From contig JBKBRB010000008.1 in NCBI GenBank assembly GCA_046292465.1, forward strand, positions 1-64,000: a DNA stretch of 64,000 nucleotides, written 5' to 3'. Origin of the DNA: JANWWM01 sp046292465 (GTDB taxonomy: Bacteria > Bacteroidota > Chlorobiia > Chlorobiales > Thermochlorobacteraceae). The notes below the pieces were generated by a model. It was not told the DNA's origin. It saw only the letters and a program-made list of their open reading frames with translations, and ran no database searches. Shown here in pieces: positions 1-8,094 of this stretch; within the stretch, counting starts at the first letter, position 1, and each line of letters opens with the position of its first letter. Both the position numbers and the translations under genes were made by a program.

Positions 1-27
1 TGATGGCGCAAAGGGGAAGGGTGGAAA

Positions 28-1566
28 CTACTCGCGTTGGCGCGGGTCTAAGGCGTCGCGCACGCCGTCGCCGACAAGGTTAAAGCAAACAACCGTCAGC
101 ACAATGGCAAGTCCGGGGAAGGTTGAAATCCACCAGTGGTTGAGCAGGTTATCGCGTCCTTCGTTAATGATGTTGCCCCATGAGGCGGTTGGCGGTTGGA
201 CGCCGAGTCCCAAAAAGGAAAGCGCGGCTTCGGTGAGAATAATGCCGCCGATGCGAAGCGTTGCCGCAATGATAACGGGCGTGAGCGAGTTCGGAACAAG
301 ATGTTTGAAGATAATACGCGCATTTGAGAGCCCCAGTGCGCGTGCGGCTTGAACAAACTCCTGCTCTTTGAGCGAAAGCACCTGACTGCGCACCAAACGC
401 GAAACGCCCATCCAACTTGTAAAAGCAATCGTGACTACAATCAAAAAAATCGAGTTGCCGAAAGAGGCAATGATGATGAGAATTAAAAACAAACTCGGAA
501 ACGCTTGAAGCACATCGACAAGCCGCATGATGAGCGTATCGACCCAACCGCCGAAAAATCCAGATACGACGCCTAAAATCATGCCGAGCGTAATGGCAAT
601 GGCGACCACCAAGAAGCCAATCGAGAGCGAAATGCGTGAGCCATAAATAACGCGGCTGAAAATATCGCGTCCGTATTGGTCTGTGCCCATCAAATAAAAT
701 TTCTTTTCAATGACAGGCGAGCCGTCGGGGTTGGTTTTCAGGTCGGAGAGCGGGAGCGTTTTTTCGCGTGAGCCTTGCTTGTAGATTAACTTATCGGATT
801 CAATGCGATAAGAATTGACGATTAACTTGCGTTCGGTTTCGCCTCTGAATCGGAGCGCGTAGTTTTGCGTGATGAGCGAATTGGTAAGCGAACTGGCAAA
901 GTCTGTTCCGTCGCGAAGTGGAATGGTTTGGGCTTCGGCTTCTTTGAGGAAAAAGCAGTCGAGCGTGGTGCCGGGCGGTTGAAGGGCGGTTACGATGAAA
1001 TCTTGTTGGGCGTTGGGGTCGTAGGGCGAAAGCATCGGGGCAAGAAGCGCGACGGAGTAAAGCACGGCGGCAATGCACATGGCAACAACAGCAATCGTGC
1101 GCTTTTTGAACTCGCGCCACGCAATTTGCGAAAGGCTCATGCTGGCTTTTGTCTGCTTGCCGACCGCAAGTTTTTTGCGATAAATTTTCACCGAGAGCCA
1201 CCACGTGCCAAAAAAGCCAACAAGGCAATAAATCGAAGCAATCCAAAACTCGAGAATATCGACCGTGAAAACATCTTTCAAATCTTTGAACGAAACGAAC
1301 AGGAGCAGAAGCGAAAGAGAGAACGACTTCAAACCACCCCAAAAGAGAAATTGATTGGAAAGAATCACCACGAGGAAAAATGCCATCACGCCAAGCGTGA
1401 GCGCGCCTTGAACAGGCTGACCGATGCGAAAGAGACCAACTGCAGGCAAATAATCTATTGCCGATGGCGTAATGTGGGAATACGGATTTTCAGGTTCGGC
1501 AAGCTCAAAGGCAGTGTTGCGGGCTTTGTTCAGGTCTTGATGCGCCGTGGTTGATGGTTGAGCCAT
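28..1566 (-). CDS. Dipeptide/oligopeptide ABC transporter permease (OppC/DppC type)
   Basis: Inner-membrane permease of a peptide (or nickel/opine) importer. The C-terminal half carries the family hallmarks: a GTDQYGRDIFSR segment near residue 293, several hydrophobic helices and the EAA loop (EFVQAARALGLSNARI, about residue 405) that docks on the ATPase. The protein is 512 aa against about 300 for a usual OppC. The surplus is an N-terminal region with roughly three or four extra hydrophobic helices (residues 55-180) and a soluble insert of about 115 residues before the GTDQYGRD segment. The start is an ATG opposite a divergent gene. No partner permease or ATPase gene is visible beside it; a binding protein of the matching family lies at 3150 on the other strand. 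Substrate is unknown. Confidence 0.88.
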   Translation of the reverse strand: MAQPSTTAHQDLNKARNTAFELAEPENPYSHITPSAIDYLPAVGLFRIGQPVQGALTLGVMAFFLVVILSNQFLFWGGLKSFSLSLLLLFVSFKDLKDVFTVDILEFWIASIYCLVGFFGTWWLSVKIYRKKLAVGKQTKASMSLSQIAWREFKKRTIAVVAMCIAAVLYSVALLAPMLSPYDPNAQQDFIVTALQPPGTTLDCFFLKEAEAQTIPLRDGTDFASSLTNSLITQNYALRFRGETERKLIVNSYRIESDKLIYKQGSREKTLPLSDLKTNPDGSPVIEKKFYLMGTDQYGRDIFSRVIYGSRISLSIGFLVVAIAITLGMILGVVSGFFGGWVDTLIMRLVDVLQAFPSLFLILIIIASFGNSIFLIVVTIAFTSWMGVSRLVRSQVLSLKEQEFVQAARALGLSNARIIFKHLVPNSLTPVIIAATLRIGGIILTEAALSFLGLGVQPPTASWGNIINEGRDNLLNHWWISTFPGLAIVLTVVCFNLVGDGVRDALDPRQRE

Positions 1567-1731
1567 AGTTAATCGTCGTATGGTTATGAGCAGTTAAGGT
1601 TAGAGCATTTGATTTAGCAAGCAAGAAAAATTCTCACTAAATTCACGCACCTTTGTTGTGATAGAATGTTGAGAATTTAAGACAAATCCGACCTTTATCA
1701 CAATAACTTGTAATCAAAACAGCACACCTAC
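1567..1731. promoter_or_regulatory. Divergent intergenic region
   Basis: A 165-base AT-rich gap between the permease (leftward) and glycerate kinase (rightward). It must hold both promoters, but I could not pick a convincing -35/-10 pair. No other gene or hairpin is seen. Confidence 0.4.
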
Positions 1732-3096
1732 ATGAAGTCTGCTACACTCGACCTCGATACGCTCTCGCGCTTGAAAGCAGATGCGTTACTGTTGTTCAAA
1801 AAAGGAATTGATGCCGTCAATGGCTACAAGGTCGTCAAAGATGCCTTGCGGCTTGAAGGCGAGGTCTTGAATGTGGTGGCGCAAGGAAAGTTCAAAAAAG
1901 TGGATTTGTCGCAGTTCAAGCATGTCTATTTAATTGGCGTTGGAAAGGCAAGCGTTTCGATGGCAAGAGCCGCGAAAGAAGTTTTGGGAGAGCGTGTGAG
2001 TTCATCGTTCGTCGTTACGAAATATGCTCACGCAAGCGACGCGCCGAGCGATTTGCGCGTGGTTGAATCCGCGCACCCAATTCCCGATGAAAACAGTTAC
2101 AAAAACGCACGCGAACTCTTTCGCTTGTGCAATGAAGCCAAAGAAGACGATTTGATTATCAATGTCGTTTCAGGTGGCGCGTCGTCGCTCTTGTCGTTCC
2201 CCGCAGGTGAAATCACGCTCGAGGATAAACGCTTTGCGACTTCGCTTCTGCTCAAATCAGGCGCGACGATTCAAGAAGTCAATATCGTGCGCAAACATCT
2301 TTCAAAAATCAAAGGCGGACAACTTGCGCGCGCGGCATTTCCCGCAACCATGCTCACGCTCATCCTTTCCGATGTGATTGGCGACGATTTAGGAACGATT
2401 GCGTCAGGATTAACCTCGCCCGACCCTTCGACCTTCGTCGACGCCTACCGCGTGATTGAAAAATATCGTCTTGAAAAATTGATTCCCGACAGCGTGATGG
2501 CAAGGCTTCAACGCGGCATAGAAGATAAAATCGCCGAAACGCCAAAACCCGATGATGAATGTTTTAATCGCACGCACAACATCGTCGTCGGTTCAAATCG
2601 AATCGCGCTGAAAGCGATTGAAGAGAATGCCAAAGAACTCGGCTACGAAGCGGGAATTTTAACAGACGAACTCAGCGGCGAAGCGCGTGAAGTGGCAAAA
2701 AACCTTGCAAAACGCGCTAAGCACTTGGCAAAGTCGTCGAGAAAAGCATGCCTCATTGCAGGCGGAGAAACAACGGTAACGGTTGTCGGACATGGCAAAG
2801 GCGGACGCAACACGGAAATGGCACTTGCCGCCGCCATTGAACTCGACAACACGCCGAACATCGTGTTTTTAAGTGCAGGCTCCGACGGAACAGATGGCGA
2901 CACCAACGCCGCCGGCGCAATCGCCGATGGCTCAACCCTTTCACGCGCCAGAAACTTCGGACTCGTTGCCAATGAATACTTGCAAAACAACGATTCCCAT
3001 GACTTCTTCAAACTCGTTGGCGACCTCGTCGTCACAGGCGCAACCAACACGAATGTGATGGATATTCAAATCATTCTTGTGGACTCAATAGCGTAG
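1732..3096 (+). CDS. Glycerate 2-kinase, MOFRL/GckA family
   Basis: Cytoplasmic kinase expected to convert D-glycerate plus ATP to 2-phosphoglycerate. The 454-aa length fits the DUF4147 plus MOFRL two-domain family. Visible motifs are IGVGKASVSMARAAKE near residue 64, NVVSGGASSLLSFP near 145 and SDVIGDDLGTIASGLTSPDP near 213. The C-terminal MOFRL domain has GGETTVTVVGHGKGGRNTEM and SAGSDGTDGDTNAAGA. It is followed 53 bases later by the peptide-binding lipoprotein and could share its transcript. Some family members were annotated as hydroxypyruvate reductase (TtuD); kinase activity is the better-supported role. Confidence 0.9.
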   Translation: MKSATLDLDTLSRLKADALLLFKKGIDAVNGYKVVKDALRLEGEVLNVVAQGKFKKVDLSQFKHVYLIGVGKASVSMARAAKEVLGERVSSSFVVTKYAHASDAPSDLRVVESAHPIPDENSYKNARELFRLCNEAKEDDLIINVVSGGASSLLSFPAGEITLEDKRFATSLLLKSGATIQEVNIVRKHLSKIKGGQLARAAFPATMLTLILSDVIGDDLGTIASGLTSPDPSTFVDAYRVIEKYRLEKLIPDSVMARLQRGIEDKIAETPKPDDECFNRTHNIVVGSNRIALKAIEENAKELGYEAGILTDELSGEAREVAKNLAKRAKHLAKSSRKACLIAGGETTVTVVGHGKGGRNTEMALAAAIELDNTPNIVFLSAGSDGTDGDTNAAGAIADGSTLSRARNFGLVANEYLQNNDSHDFFKLVGDLVVTGATNTNVMDIQIILVDSIA

Positions 3097-3149
3097 CCCT
3101 ATCGACACGGCTTATCAACATTGCCATTAACCTTTCTATCAATCAAACC

Positions 3150-4856
3150 ATGAAACCATTCGCGATTGTTCTACTCGCATGTTGCCTTGCAATCGTTGGC
3201 TGTTCGCGTAAGCAAACCGACATCAACCGTTCCAATTCCGTAACGCACGCCTATATTGCCGACTTCGATTACCTCAATCCTGTTTTGCTTCAAGAAGGCA
3301 CAAGCCGCGAAATGTGCAATCTGATTTTTCCCCGTCTCTTTGAAGAGTATTTCGATTCAGCAAGAGGCATCACAGGCTTTACGCCGCTCTTTGCCAAATC
3401 GTTTGAAATTTCGCCCGACCACAAGCGCGTCCGATTCTTGCTCAGGGACGATGTGAAATGGTTTGATGGCAAGCCTGTAACCGCAAAAGATTGGCTCTTT
3501 ACTTACAAACTTTACGCCGATACTGTCATTGCCTCGTCGCGTCAGAACTTCGTAACAGAAAATTTCGCGCTCGGTCAAAACGGACAAGTCGATTTTGAAA
3601 AAGCCGTTCAAATTCCCAACGACTATGAACTCATCGTCAATTTTGAAAAGCCCTTGCCGCCAGAAATGCTCTTGAAGTATGTCAATCTCGGCTTCATTTC
3701 GCGCGAAGTGTGGAAAGATGTGGAGCGCATGTCGCCCGCAGAAAAAGTGGCGATTCGCAAAGATGAACGCAATTTCAATCCTGAAAAAATTATCGGCGCA
3801 GGTCCTTACAAAGTTGAAAAATGGATTCGCAATCAAGAGTGCATTTTGGTGGCAAACGAGCAGTGCAATTTGCCGCGTCCGCCGAAAATCAAATACCTTG
3901 TCAATCGCTTCGTGCCTGAATACACCACGCGCTTAACGCTTCTGAAAACAGGTGCCGCCGACATTGTTCAAAACCTCACGCCCGACGACGCCATTCAACT
4001 GACAAACGATAAATCCTCAAAGATTCAAATCTTCGAGCGCGGCTACATCACCTACGACTACGTGGCGTGGATGAACATCGACCAAAAACTTTACAACGAG
4101 AAAAAAGAAATCAAGCCGCACCCGCTTTTCGGCTCAAAGAAAGTGCGCCAAGCCCTCACAATGGCAATCAATCGCCAAGCAATCATTGACGGATTTCTCA
4201 AAGGCTACGGCATGCTGGCAATTACGGACTATCCTCCGATTTGCCTTTGGGCAAAGCCCGACTTAAAGCCAATGCCCTACGACCCCGAACAAGCCAAAAA
4301 ACTTTTGGAAGAAGAAGGCTGGAAAATCGGCAAAGACGGCATTCGCGAAAAGAACGGACGCAAGTTCAGTTTCCAACTCACCATCAACGCCGGCAATCAA
4401 CGGCGCAACTACGCCGCCACGATTATTCAGCAAAATTTGAAAGAGATTGGGATTGATTGCCAAATCGAGCAGTTGGAATCGAACATCGTCATGGAGCGCA
4501 CGCGCAAGCGCGAACTCGATGCGTTTCTCTTCGGCTGGATTGTCAGCCCGCCCGATATTGACCCGTCAGAGACGCGCATGTCGGATTTAGAAAAAACGCC
4601 TTACAACATGGTTGCCTACCAAAATCCGAAAGTCGACGAACTCATCAAGAAAGGCAAAGCGGAAATCAACCTGATGAATGCCGCTAAATACTGGAAAGAA
4701 TACGCCACCATCATTTATGACGAACAGCCTGAAACGATTCTGTATTGGATGACGGGCTTGGTGGGTGTCAATAATCGTGTGAAGAATGTGCGCATTTCGC
4801 CAGTTGGCACATTTGAGAATGTGATAGATTGGGAACTGGCTCGCGAAGAGAAATGA
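3150..4856 (+). CDS. Oligopeptide ABC transporter substrate-binding lipoprotein (SBP family 5)
   Basis: Periplasmic or membrane-tethered solute receptor of an Opp/Dpp-type importer. The signal peptide ends in a lipobox (IVGC, Cys18), so it is predicted to be lipidated. The rest is a full-length family 5 binding fold: an N-terminal LNPVL...NLIFPRLFE stretch, the DDVKWFDGKPVTAKDW signature near residue 100, and VRQALTMAINRQAII in the C-terminal lobe. At 568 aa it is normal length. It overlaps the next gene by ATGA, so the EamA exporter is probably co-translated. The OppC-like permease at 28-1566 is a plausible partner, though it is transcribed divergently. Confidence 0.9.
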   Translation: MKPFAIVLLACCLAIVGCSRKQTDINRSNSVTHAYIADFDYLNPVLLQEGTSREMCNLIFPRLFEEYFDSARGITGFTPLFAKSFEISPDHKRVRFLLRDDVKWFDGKPVTAKDWLFTYKLYADTVIASSRQNFVTENFALGQNGQVDFEKAVQIPNDYELIVNFEKPLPPEMLLKYVNLGFISREVWKDVERMSPAEKVAIRKDERNFNPEKIIGAGPYKVEKWIRNQECILVANEQCNLPRPPKIKYLVNRFVPEYTTRLTLLKTGAADIVQNLTPDDAIQLTNDKSSKIQIFERGYITYDYVAWMNIDQKLYNEKKEIKPHPLFGSKKVRQALTMAINRQAIIDGFLKGYGMLAITDYPPICLWAKPDLKPMPYDPEQAKKLLEEEGWKIGKDGIREKNGRKFSFQLTINAGNQRRNYAATIIQQNLKEIGIDCQIEQLESNIVMERTRKRELDAFLFGWIVSPPDIDPSETRMSDLEKTPYNMVAYQNPKVDELIKKGKAEINLMNAAKYWKEYATIIYDEQPETILYWMTGLVGVNNRVKNVRISPVGTFENVIDWELAREEK

Positions 4857-5725
4857 CAGAGCGAAGCAAAAGCGTTCTTTTCATTTTCCTTGCGGCAGTT
4901 CTTTGGTCAACGGGCGGTGTGTTTATCAAAGCCACATCGCTCGATGCCTTTCAAACCTCGTTTTGGCGGTCGCTCTTTGCAAGCCTTGCGATTCTGGTTT
5001 TGATTCGTCCCAAAAAACTCTTGTTGGACTCGACAACCCTTATTGCGTCGATAGCCTACATGGCGACGCTGATTTTATTCGTGCTTGGCACAAAACTCAC
5101 CACAGCGGCAAATGCGATTCTGCTTCAATACACCGCGCCGATTTACATTCTCGTGCTGGCACATTGGATTCTGAACGAAAAAATAACGCGCATTGGCGTG
5201 ATGACGGTGGCGTTGTGTCTGATGGGCATGGCGATTTTCTTTTTAGATAAACTGTCGCCCGAAGGCGTAATGGGAAATCTCTCTGCGCTCTGTTCAGGAA
5301 TCGCATTTGCATTGATGACCGTGTTCCTGCGCAAGAACAAAGGCGGCGAGCCAGTCAGCGCGATTCTTTTAGGCAATGTGTGGATTGTCGCAAGTTGTGC
5401 CGTGATTACGCTTATTCAACATCAAACGCTCGAAGCCTTTCGGCTCACAACGCAAGACGCACTGATAACAGGCTATCTCGGCATGTTTCAGATAGCCATT
5501 CCCTACATCATGTTCGTTCAGGCAATTAAACACATTCCGGCTTTGGAGGCGTCGCTCTTATCGATGCTCGAGCCGATTTTGAATCCAATTTGGGTGATGC
5601 TGTTTGTTGGAGAGTTTCCGTCGTTCAACGCAGTGATTGGCGGAAGTGTGATTATCGGCGCAGTCGCGCTTCAAAACATTGTTGCGGCGCGGCAAACGGC
5701 GAGAAATCAAACGGCAAGAAATTAA
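4853..5725 (+). CDS. EamA/DMT-family membrane transporter
   Basis: Ten-helix drug/metabolite-type exporter of the inner membrane; two EamA repeats of about 140 residues each are visible as regularly spaced hydrophobic segments. I place the start at ATG 4853, which overlaps the TGA of the upstream binding protein as ATGA; an in-frame TTG at 4829 would add eight residues. The resulting 290 aa is the normal size. The substrate cannot be told from sequence. The gene ends just before a hairpin shared with the convergent citrate synthase gene. Confidence 0.85.
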   Translation: MTERSKSVLFIFLAAVLWSTGGVFIKATSLDAFQTSFWRSLFASLAILVLIRPKKLLLDSTTLIASIAYMATLILFVLGTKLTTAANAILLQYTAPIYILVLAHWILNEKITRIGVMTVALCLMGMAIFFLDKLSPEGVMGNLSALCSGIAFALMTVFLRKNKGGEPVSAILLGNVWIVASCAVITLIQHQTLEAFRLTTQDALITGYLGMFQIAIPYIMFVQAIKHIPALEASLLSMLEPILNPIWVMLFVGEFPSFNAVIGGSVIIGAVALQNIVAARQTARNQTARN

Positions 5726-5757
5726 AAAGCCCCGACGGAAACGGTCGAGGCTTTGCA
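5724..5757. terminator. Bidirectional rho-independent terminator
   Basis: AAAGCC (5726-5731) pairs with GGCTTT (5749-5754), with CGAC/GTCG further in, preceded by an A run. It lies between the convergent eamA-like and gltA genes and so can serve both strands. Confidence 0.75.
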
Positions 5758-5773
5758 ATTTGAAATGAGCGAA

Positions 5774-6937
5774 TTAGGCACGCTCTTCGAGTGGAACATA
5801 CTTCAAATCGAGTGCGCCAGTGTAATCGGCAGTTGGGCGAATCAATCGATTGTTGGCATATTGTTCCAAGATGTGTGCCGTCCAGCCTGCGGTGCGACTA
5901 ATGGCGAAAATGGGCGTAAAGAGGTCGAGCGAAATGCCCATCAAGTGATAAGTTGAAGCGGAGTAGAAGTCGACGTTCGGATAAAGTTTCTTTTCTTGGA
6001 GAACGAGGTCTTCAATTCTGCGCGACATATCATACCACTTCATAATGCCGGTGCGCTCGCCCATACGCTTCGACATTTGGCGCAAGTGTGTGGCACGTGG
6101 GTCTTCGGTTTTATAGACGCGATGACCGAATCCCATGATTTTTTTCTTTTCGGCGAAGGCTTTTTCGATATAGCCATCGACGCGGCTGGGGTCGCCGATT
6201 TCTTGAAGCATGCGCATCACTTGCTCGTTTGCGCCGCCGTGAAGCGGACCTTTGAGCGCGCCAATCGCACCTGTAACAGCGGAATACATATCGGAAAGCG
6301 TGGCCGCAATCACGCGCGCCGTGAAGGTCGAGGCGTTGAGTTCGTGGTCAGCGTGAAGAATCAAACAGATGTCGAACATGCGCACGATTTCTTCATCAGG
6401 CACTTTGCCTGTGAGCATATAAAGGAAATTTGCCGCAAAAGGAAGGCTCGGGTCAGGCTGAATCAAATCTTTTTCTTTGCGGATCCGGTCGTCGAAAGCG
6501 ACAATCGTTGCCACTTGCGAGAGCAAATGAATCGCTTGGCTAATGTGGGCTTCGCGCGACATTTGCTCCGACTCTTGATAGAGCGCGAGTTCTGAAACCG
6601 CTGTGCGCAAGGCTTCCATCGGCGGTGCCGAAGTCGGAATGCTGAAAAGATGTGAAACCACTTCACGCGGAAGGCGACGATGCTGCGAAAGCTCACGACG
6701 AAACTCTCTTAACTCTTGCTTGTTCGGAAACTTGCCGAACCACAAAAGATAAACCGTTTCTTCAAACGTCGCGCCACCGGCAACAATATCGTTGATGTCG
6801 TAACCACGATAAACAAGGCGACCTTTCTTGCCGTCAATAAAACAAATCTCTGACGTCGCCGCGACGATGTCCTCAAGCCCGGCTTTCGGCTTAACTGCCT
6901 TACCGCTTCCGTTTCCGTTTGTGATGACTTCTGACAT
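5774..6937 (-). CDS. gltA: Citrate synthase
   Basis: Condenses acetyl-CoA and oxaloacetate to citrate, the entry step of the oxidative TCA cycle. The open frame runs on to 7435, but the gene starts at 6937 (MSEVITNG), preceded by GAGGAG at good spacing; the extra upstream frame overlaps the next gene and is not family sequence. The product is 387 aa. Catalytic motifs are present: HADHELNAST, HGGANEQVMRML, the GFGHRVYKTEDPRA arginine/histidine loop, and NVDFYSAS with the catalytic Asp. It lies downstream of the cbb3 oxidase assembly genes on the same strand, after a 131-base gap that may hold its own promoter. Confidence 0.96.
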   Translation of the reverse strand: MSEVITNGNGSGKAVKPKAGLEDIVAATSEICFIDGKKGRLVYRGYDINDIVAGGATFEETVYLLWFGKFPNKQELREFRRELSQHRRLPREVVSHLFSIPTSAPPMEALRTAVSELALYQESEQMSREAHISQAIHLLSQVATIVAFDDRIRKEKDLIQPDPSLPFAANFLYMLTGKVPDEEIVRMFDICLILHADHELNASTFTARVIAATLSDMYSAVTGAIGALKGPLHGGANEQVMRMLQEIGDPSRVDGYIEKAFAEKKKIMGFGHRVYKTEDPRATHLRQMSKRMGERTGIMKWYDMSRRIEDLVLQEKKLYPNVDFYSASTYHLMGISLDLFTPIFAISRTAGWTAHILEQYANNRLIRPTADYTGALDLKYVPLEERA

Positions 6938-7068
6938 GGGATACTCCTCGAAGTTAAATTTGAAGTGATACTGTCTGTCTGCGAAAGGTAATGGGCGACA
7001 GTGTTCATTTTTTTGTCGCATCATAAATGTTGCTGTGAATATAAAAGAAATTTGTGAGAACTCGCTTT

Positions 7069-7767
7069 TTAATCGTGTCCGCTGTGGGAAAAAGACAGGG
7101 CGATGAGCAACGCGCCGAGAAGCATCATCGCAACGCCTGAAATCAAATTGCCGTAGCCGCGAAGCGTGCGAAGCAGAACGCTTGAAAAAATGCCCGTCAA
7201 AAACAGCATCGGAATTGTGCCAAGCCCGAAGGCAAAAAGCATCAAGAAACCTTCCGAAAATCCGCCGCTCGAAATCGCCGTTACAAACATCGAGTAAGTT
7301 AGAACGCACGGCAGAAATCCAAGCAACACGCCCATTACGTATTTTGACGAAAGCGATTGCGCCGACATAAACCTGCCAACCGCTTGCTGAAAAAGCGAAC
7401 TCGTAAAAAAGATATTTTCGGAGAGAAAGTGCCAACGCCGAACTGCGCCAAGTTGCATCAAGCCGAAAAGAAACACCAGCACGCCCGACACAATCCCAAC
7501 AAGTTGATGACTAATGCCAAAACCGAGTTTGAGTAGCGAGAGATTGAGCATCTTTCCAACAAGTCCGCACGCGCCGCCAATGAAACTATAAGTCGTAATG
7601 CGTCCAAAGTTGTAAAGCAAGTGCGTAAGGGTTGAAACTTGTGCAGAGGCAGGCGTTTGTGGAAAGGTCAGACGCGATGAATAAGCAAGCACAATCGGAC
7701 TGCACATGCCCAAACAGTGAAGGCTATTCAAAATGCCGAACCCAAAGAAGCCGAAGAATTCTGTCAT
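7069..7767 (-). CDS. TauE/SafE-like (DsbD_2) membrane protein, probable cbb3 oxidase assembly factor
   Basis: A 232-aa protein with about six membrane helices. The N-terminal motif LHCLGMCSPI near residue 17 matches the HCxGMCGPI signature of the COG2836 family, usually annotated as sulfite exporter TauE/SafE or a DsbD-like membrane domain. In many bacteria this family is encoded with ccoGHIS and is thought to help copper delivery or cytochrome maturation. Here it lies just downstream of ccoI with a small gene inserted on the opposite strand. Role in oxidase assembly is inferred from context; sulfite export is the alternative family label. Confidence 0.8.
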   Translation of the reverse strand: MTEFFGFFGFGILNSLHCLGMCSPIVLAYSSRLTFPQTPASAQVSTLTHLLYNFGRITTYSFIGGACGLVGKMLNLSLLKLGFGISHQLVGIVSGVLVFLFGLMQLGAVRRWHFLSENIFFTSSLFQQAVGRFMSAQSLSSKYVMGVLLGFLPCVLTYSMFVTAISSGGFSEGFLMLFAFGLGTIPMLFLTGIFSSVLLRTLRGYGNLISGVAMMLLGALLIALSFSHSGHD

Positions 7768-7815
7768 TGTGCGTTAATTTGCCATTCAACATCTGTTTAA
7801 CAAAAATCCATTCCT

Positions 7816-8094
7816 ATGCCATTTTGGAGCCTCTTTTCAACCGTGTTCGTTACGGTATTTCTCGCTGAAATTGGCGACAAAACACAACTTGCCACAATGC
7901 TTTTTGCTACAAAGGAAGAAAGCAACAAGTGGGCGATTTTTCTTGGGTCGGCGGTTGCGTTAGTGCTTGCGGCAGGAATCGGTGTGCTCGTCGGCGAGCA
8001 ACTTGGAAAATGGATTTCGCCGAAAACGCTGAAATGGGTTGCAGGTGCGGGCTTCGTCGCCATTGGAATTTGGACAATCGTATCGGGAGATTAG
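7816..8094 (+). CDS. Half-size GDT1/UPF0016 family cation transporter
   Basis: Ninety-two residues with three hydrophobic segments and the family signature EIGDKTQ at about residue 17. Bacterial full-length members have two such repeats; single-repeat forms act as homo- or hetero-oligomers. Characterised relatives (GDT1, TMEM165, MntX/MneA) move Mn2+ or Ca2+, so manganese export is the likeliest job. It sits on the plus strand between two minus-strand oxidase-assembly genes. Its TAG overlaps the TAA of ccoI, a convergent overlap of four bases. Confidence 0.82.
   Translation: MPFWSLFSTVFVTVFLAEIGDKTQLATMLFATKEESNKWAIFLGSAVALVLAAGIGVLVGEQLGKWISPKTLKWVAGAGFVAIGIWTIVSGD

Noticed and set aside
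6938..7435. Upstream part of the long frame containing citrate synthase
   Set aside because: It overlaps the TauE-like gene, lacks family similarity, and a GAGGAG-ATG start exists at 6937.
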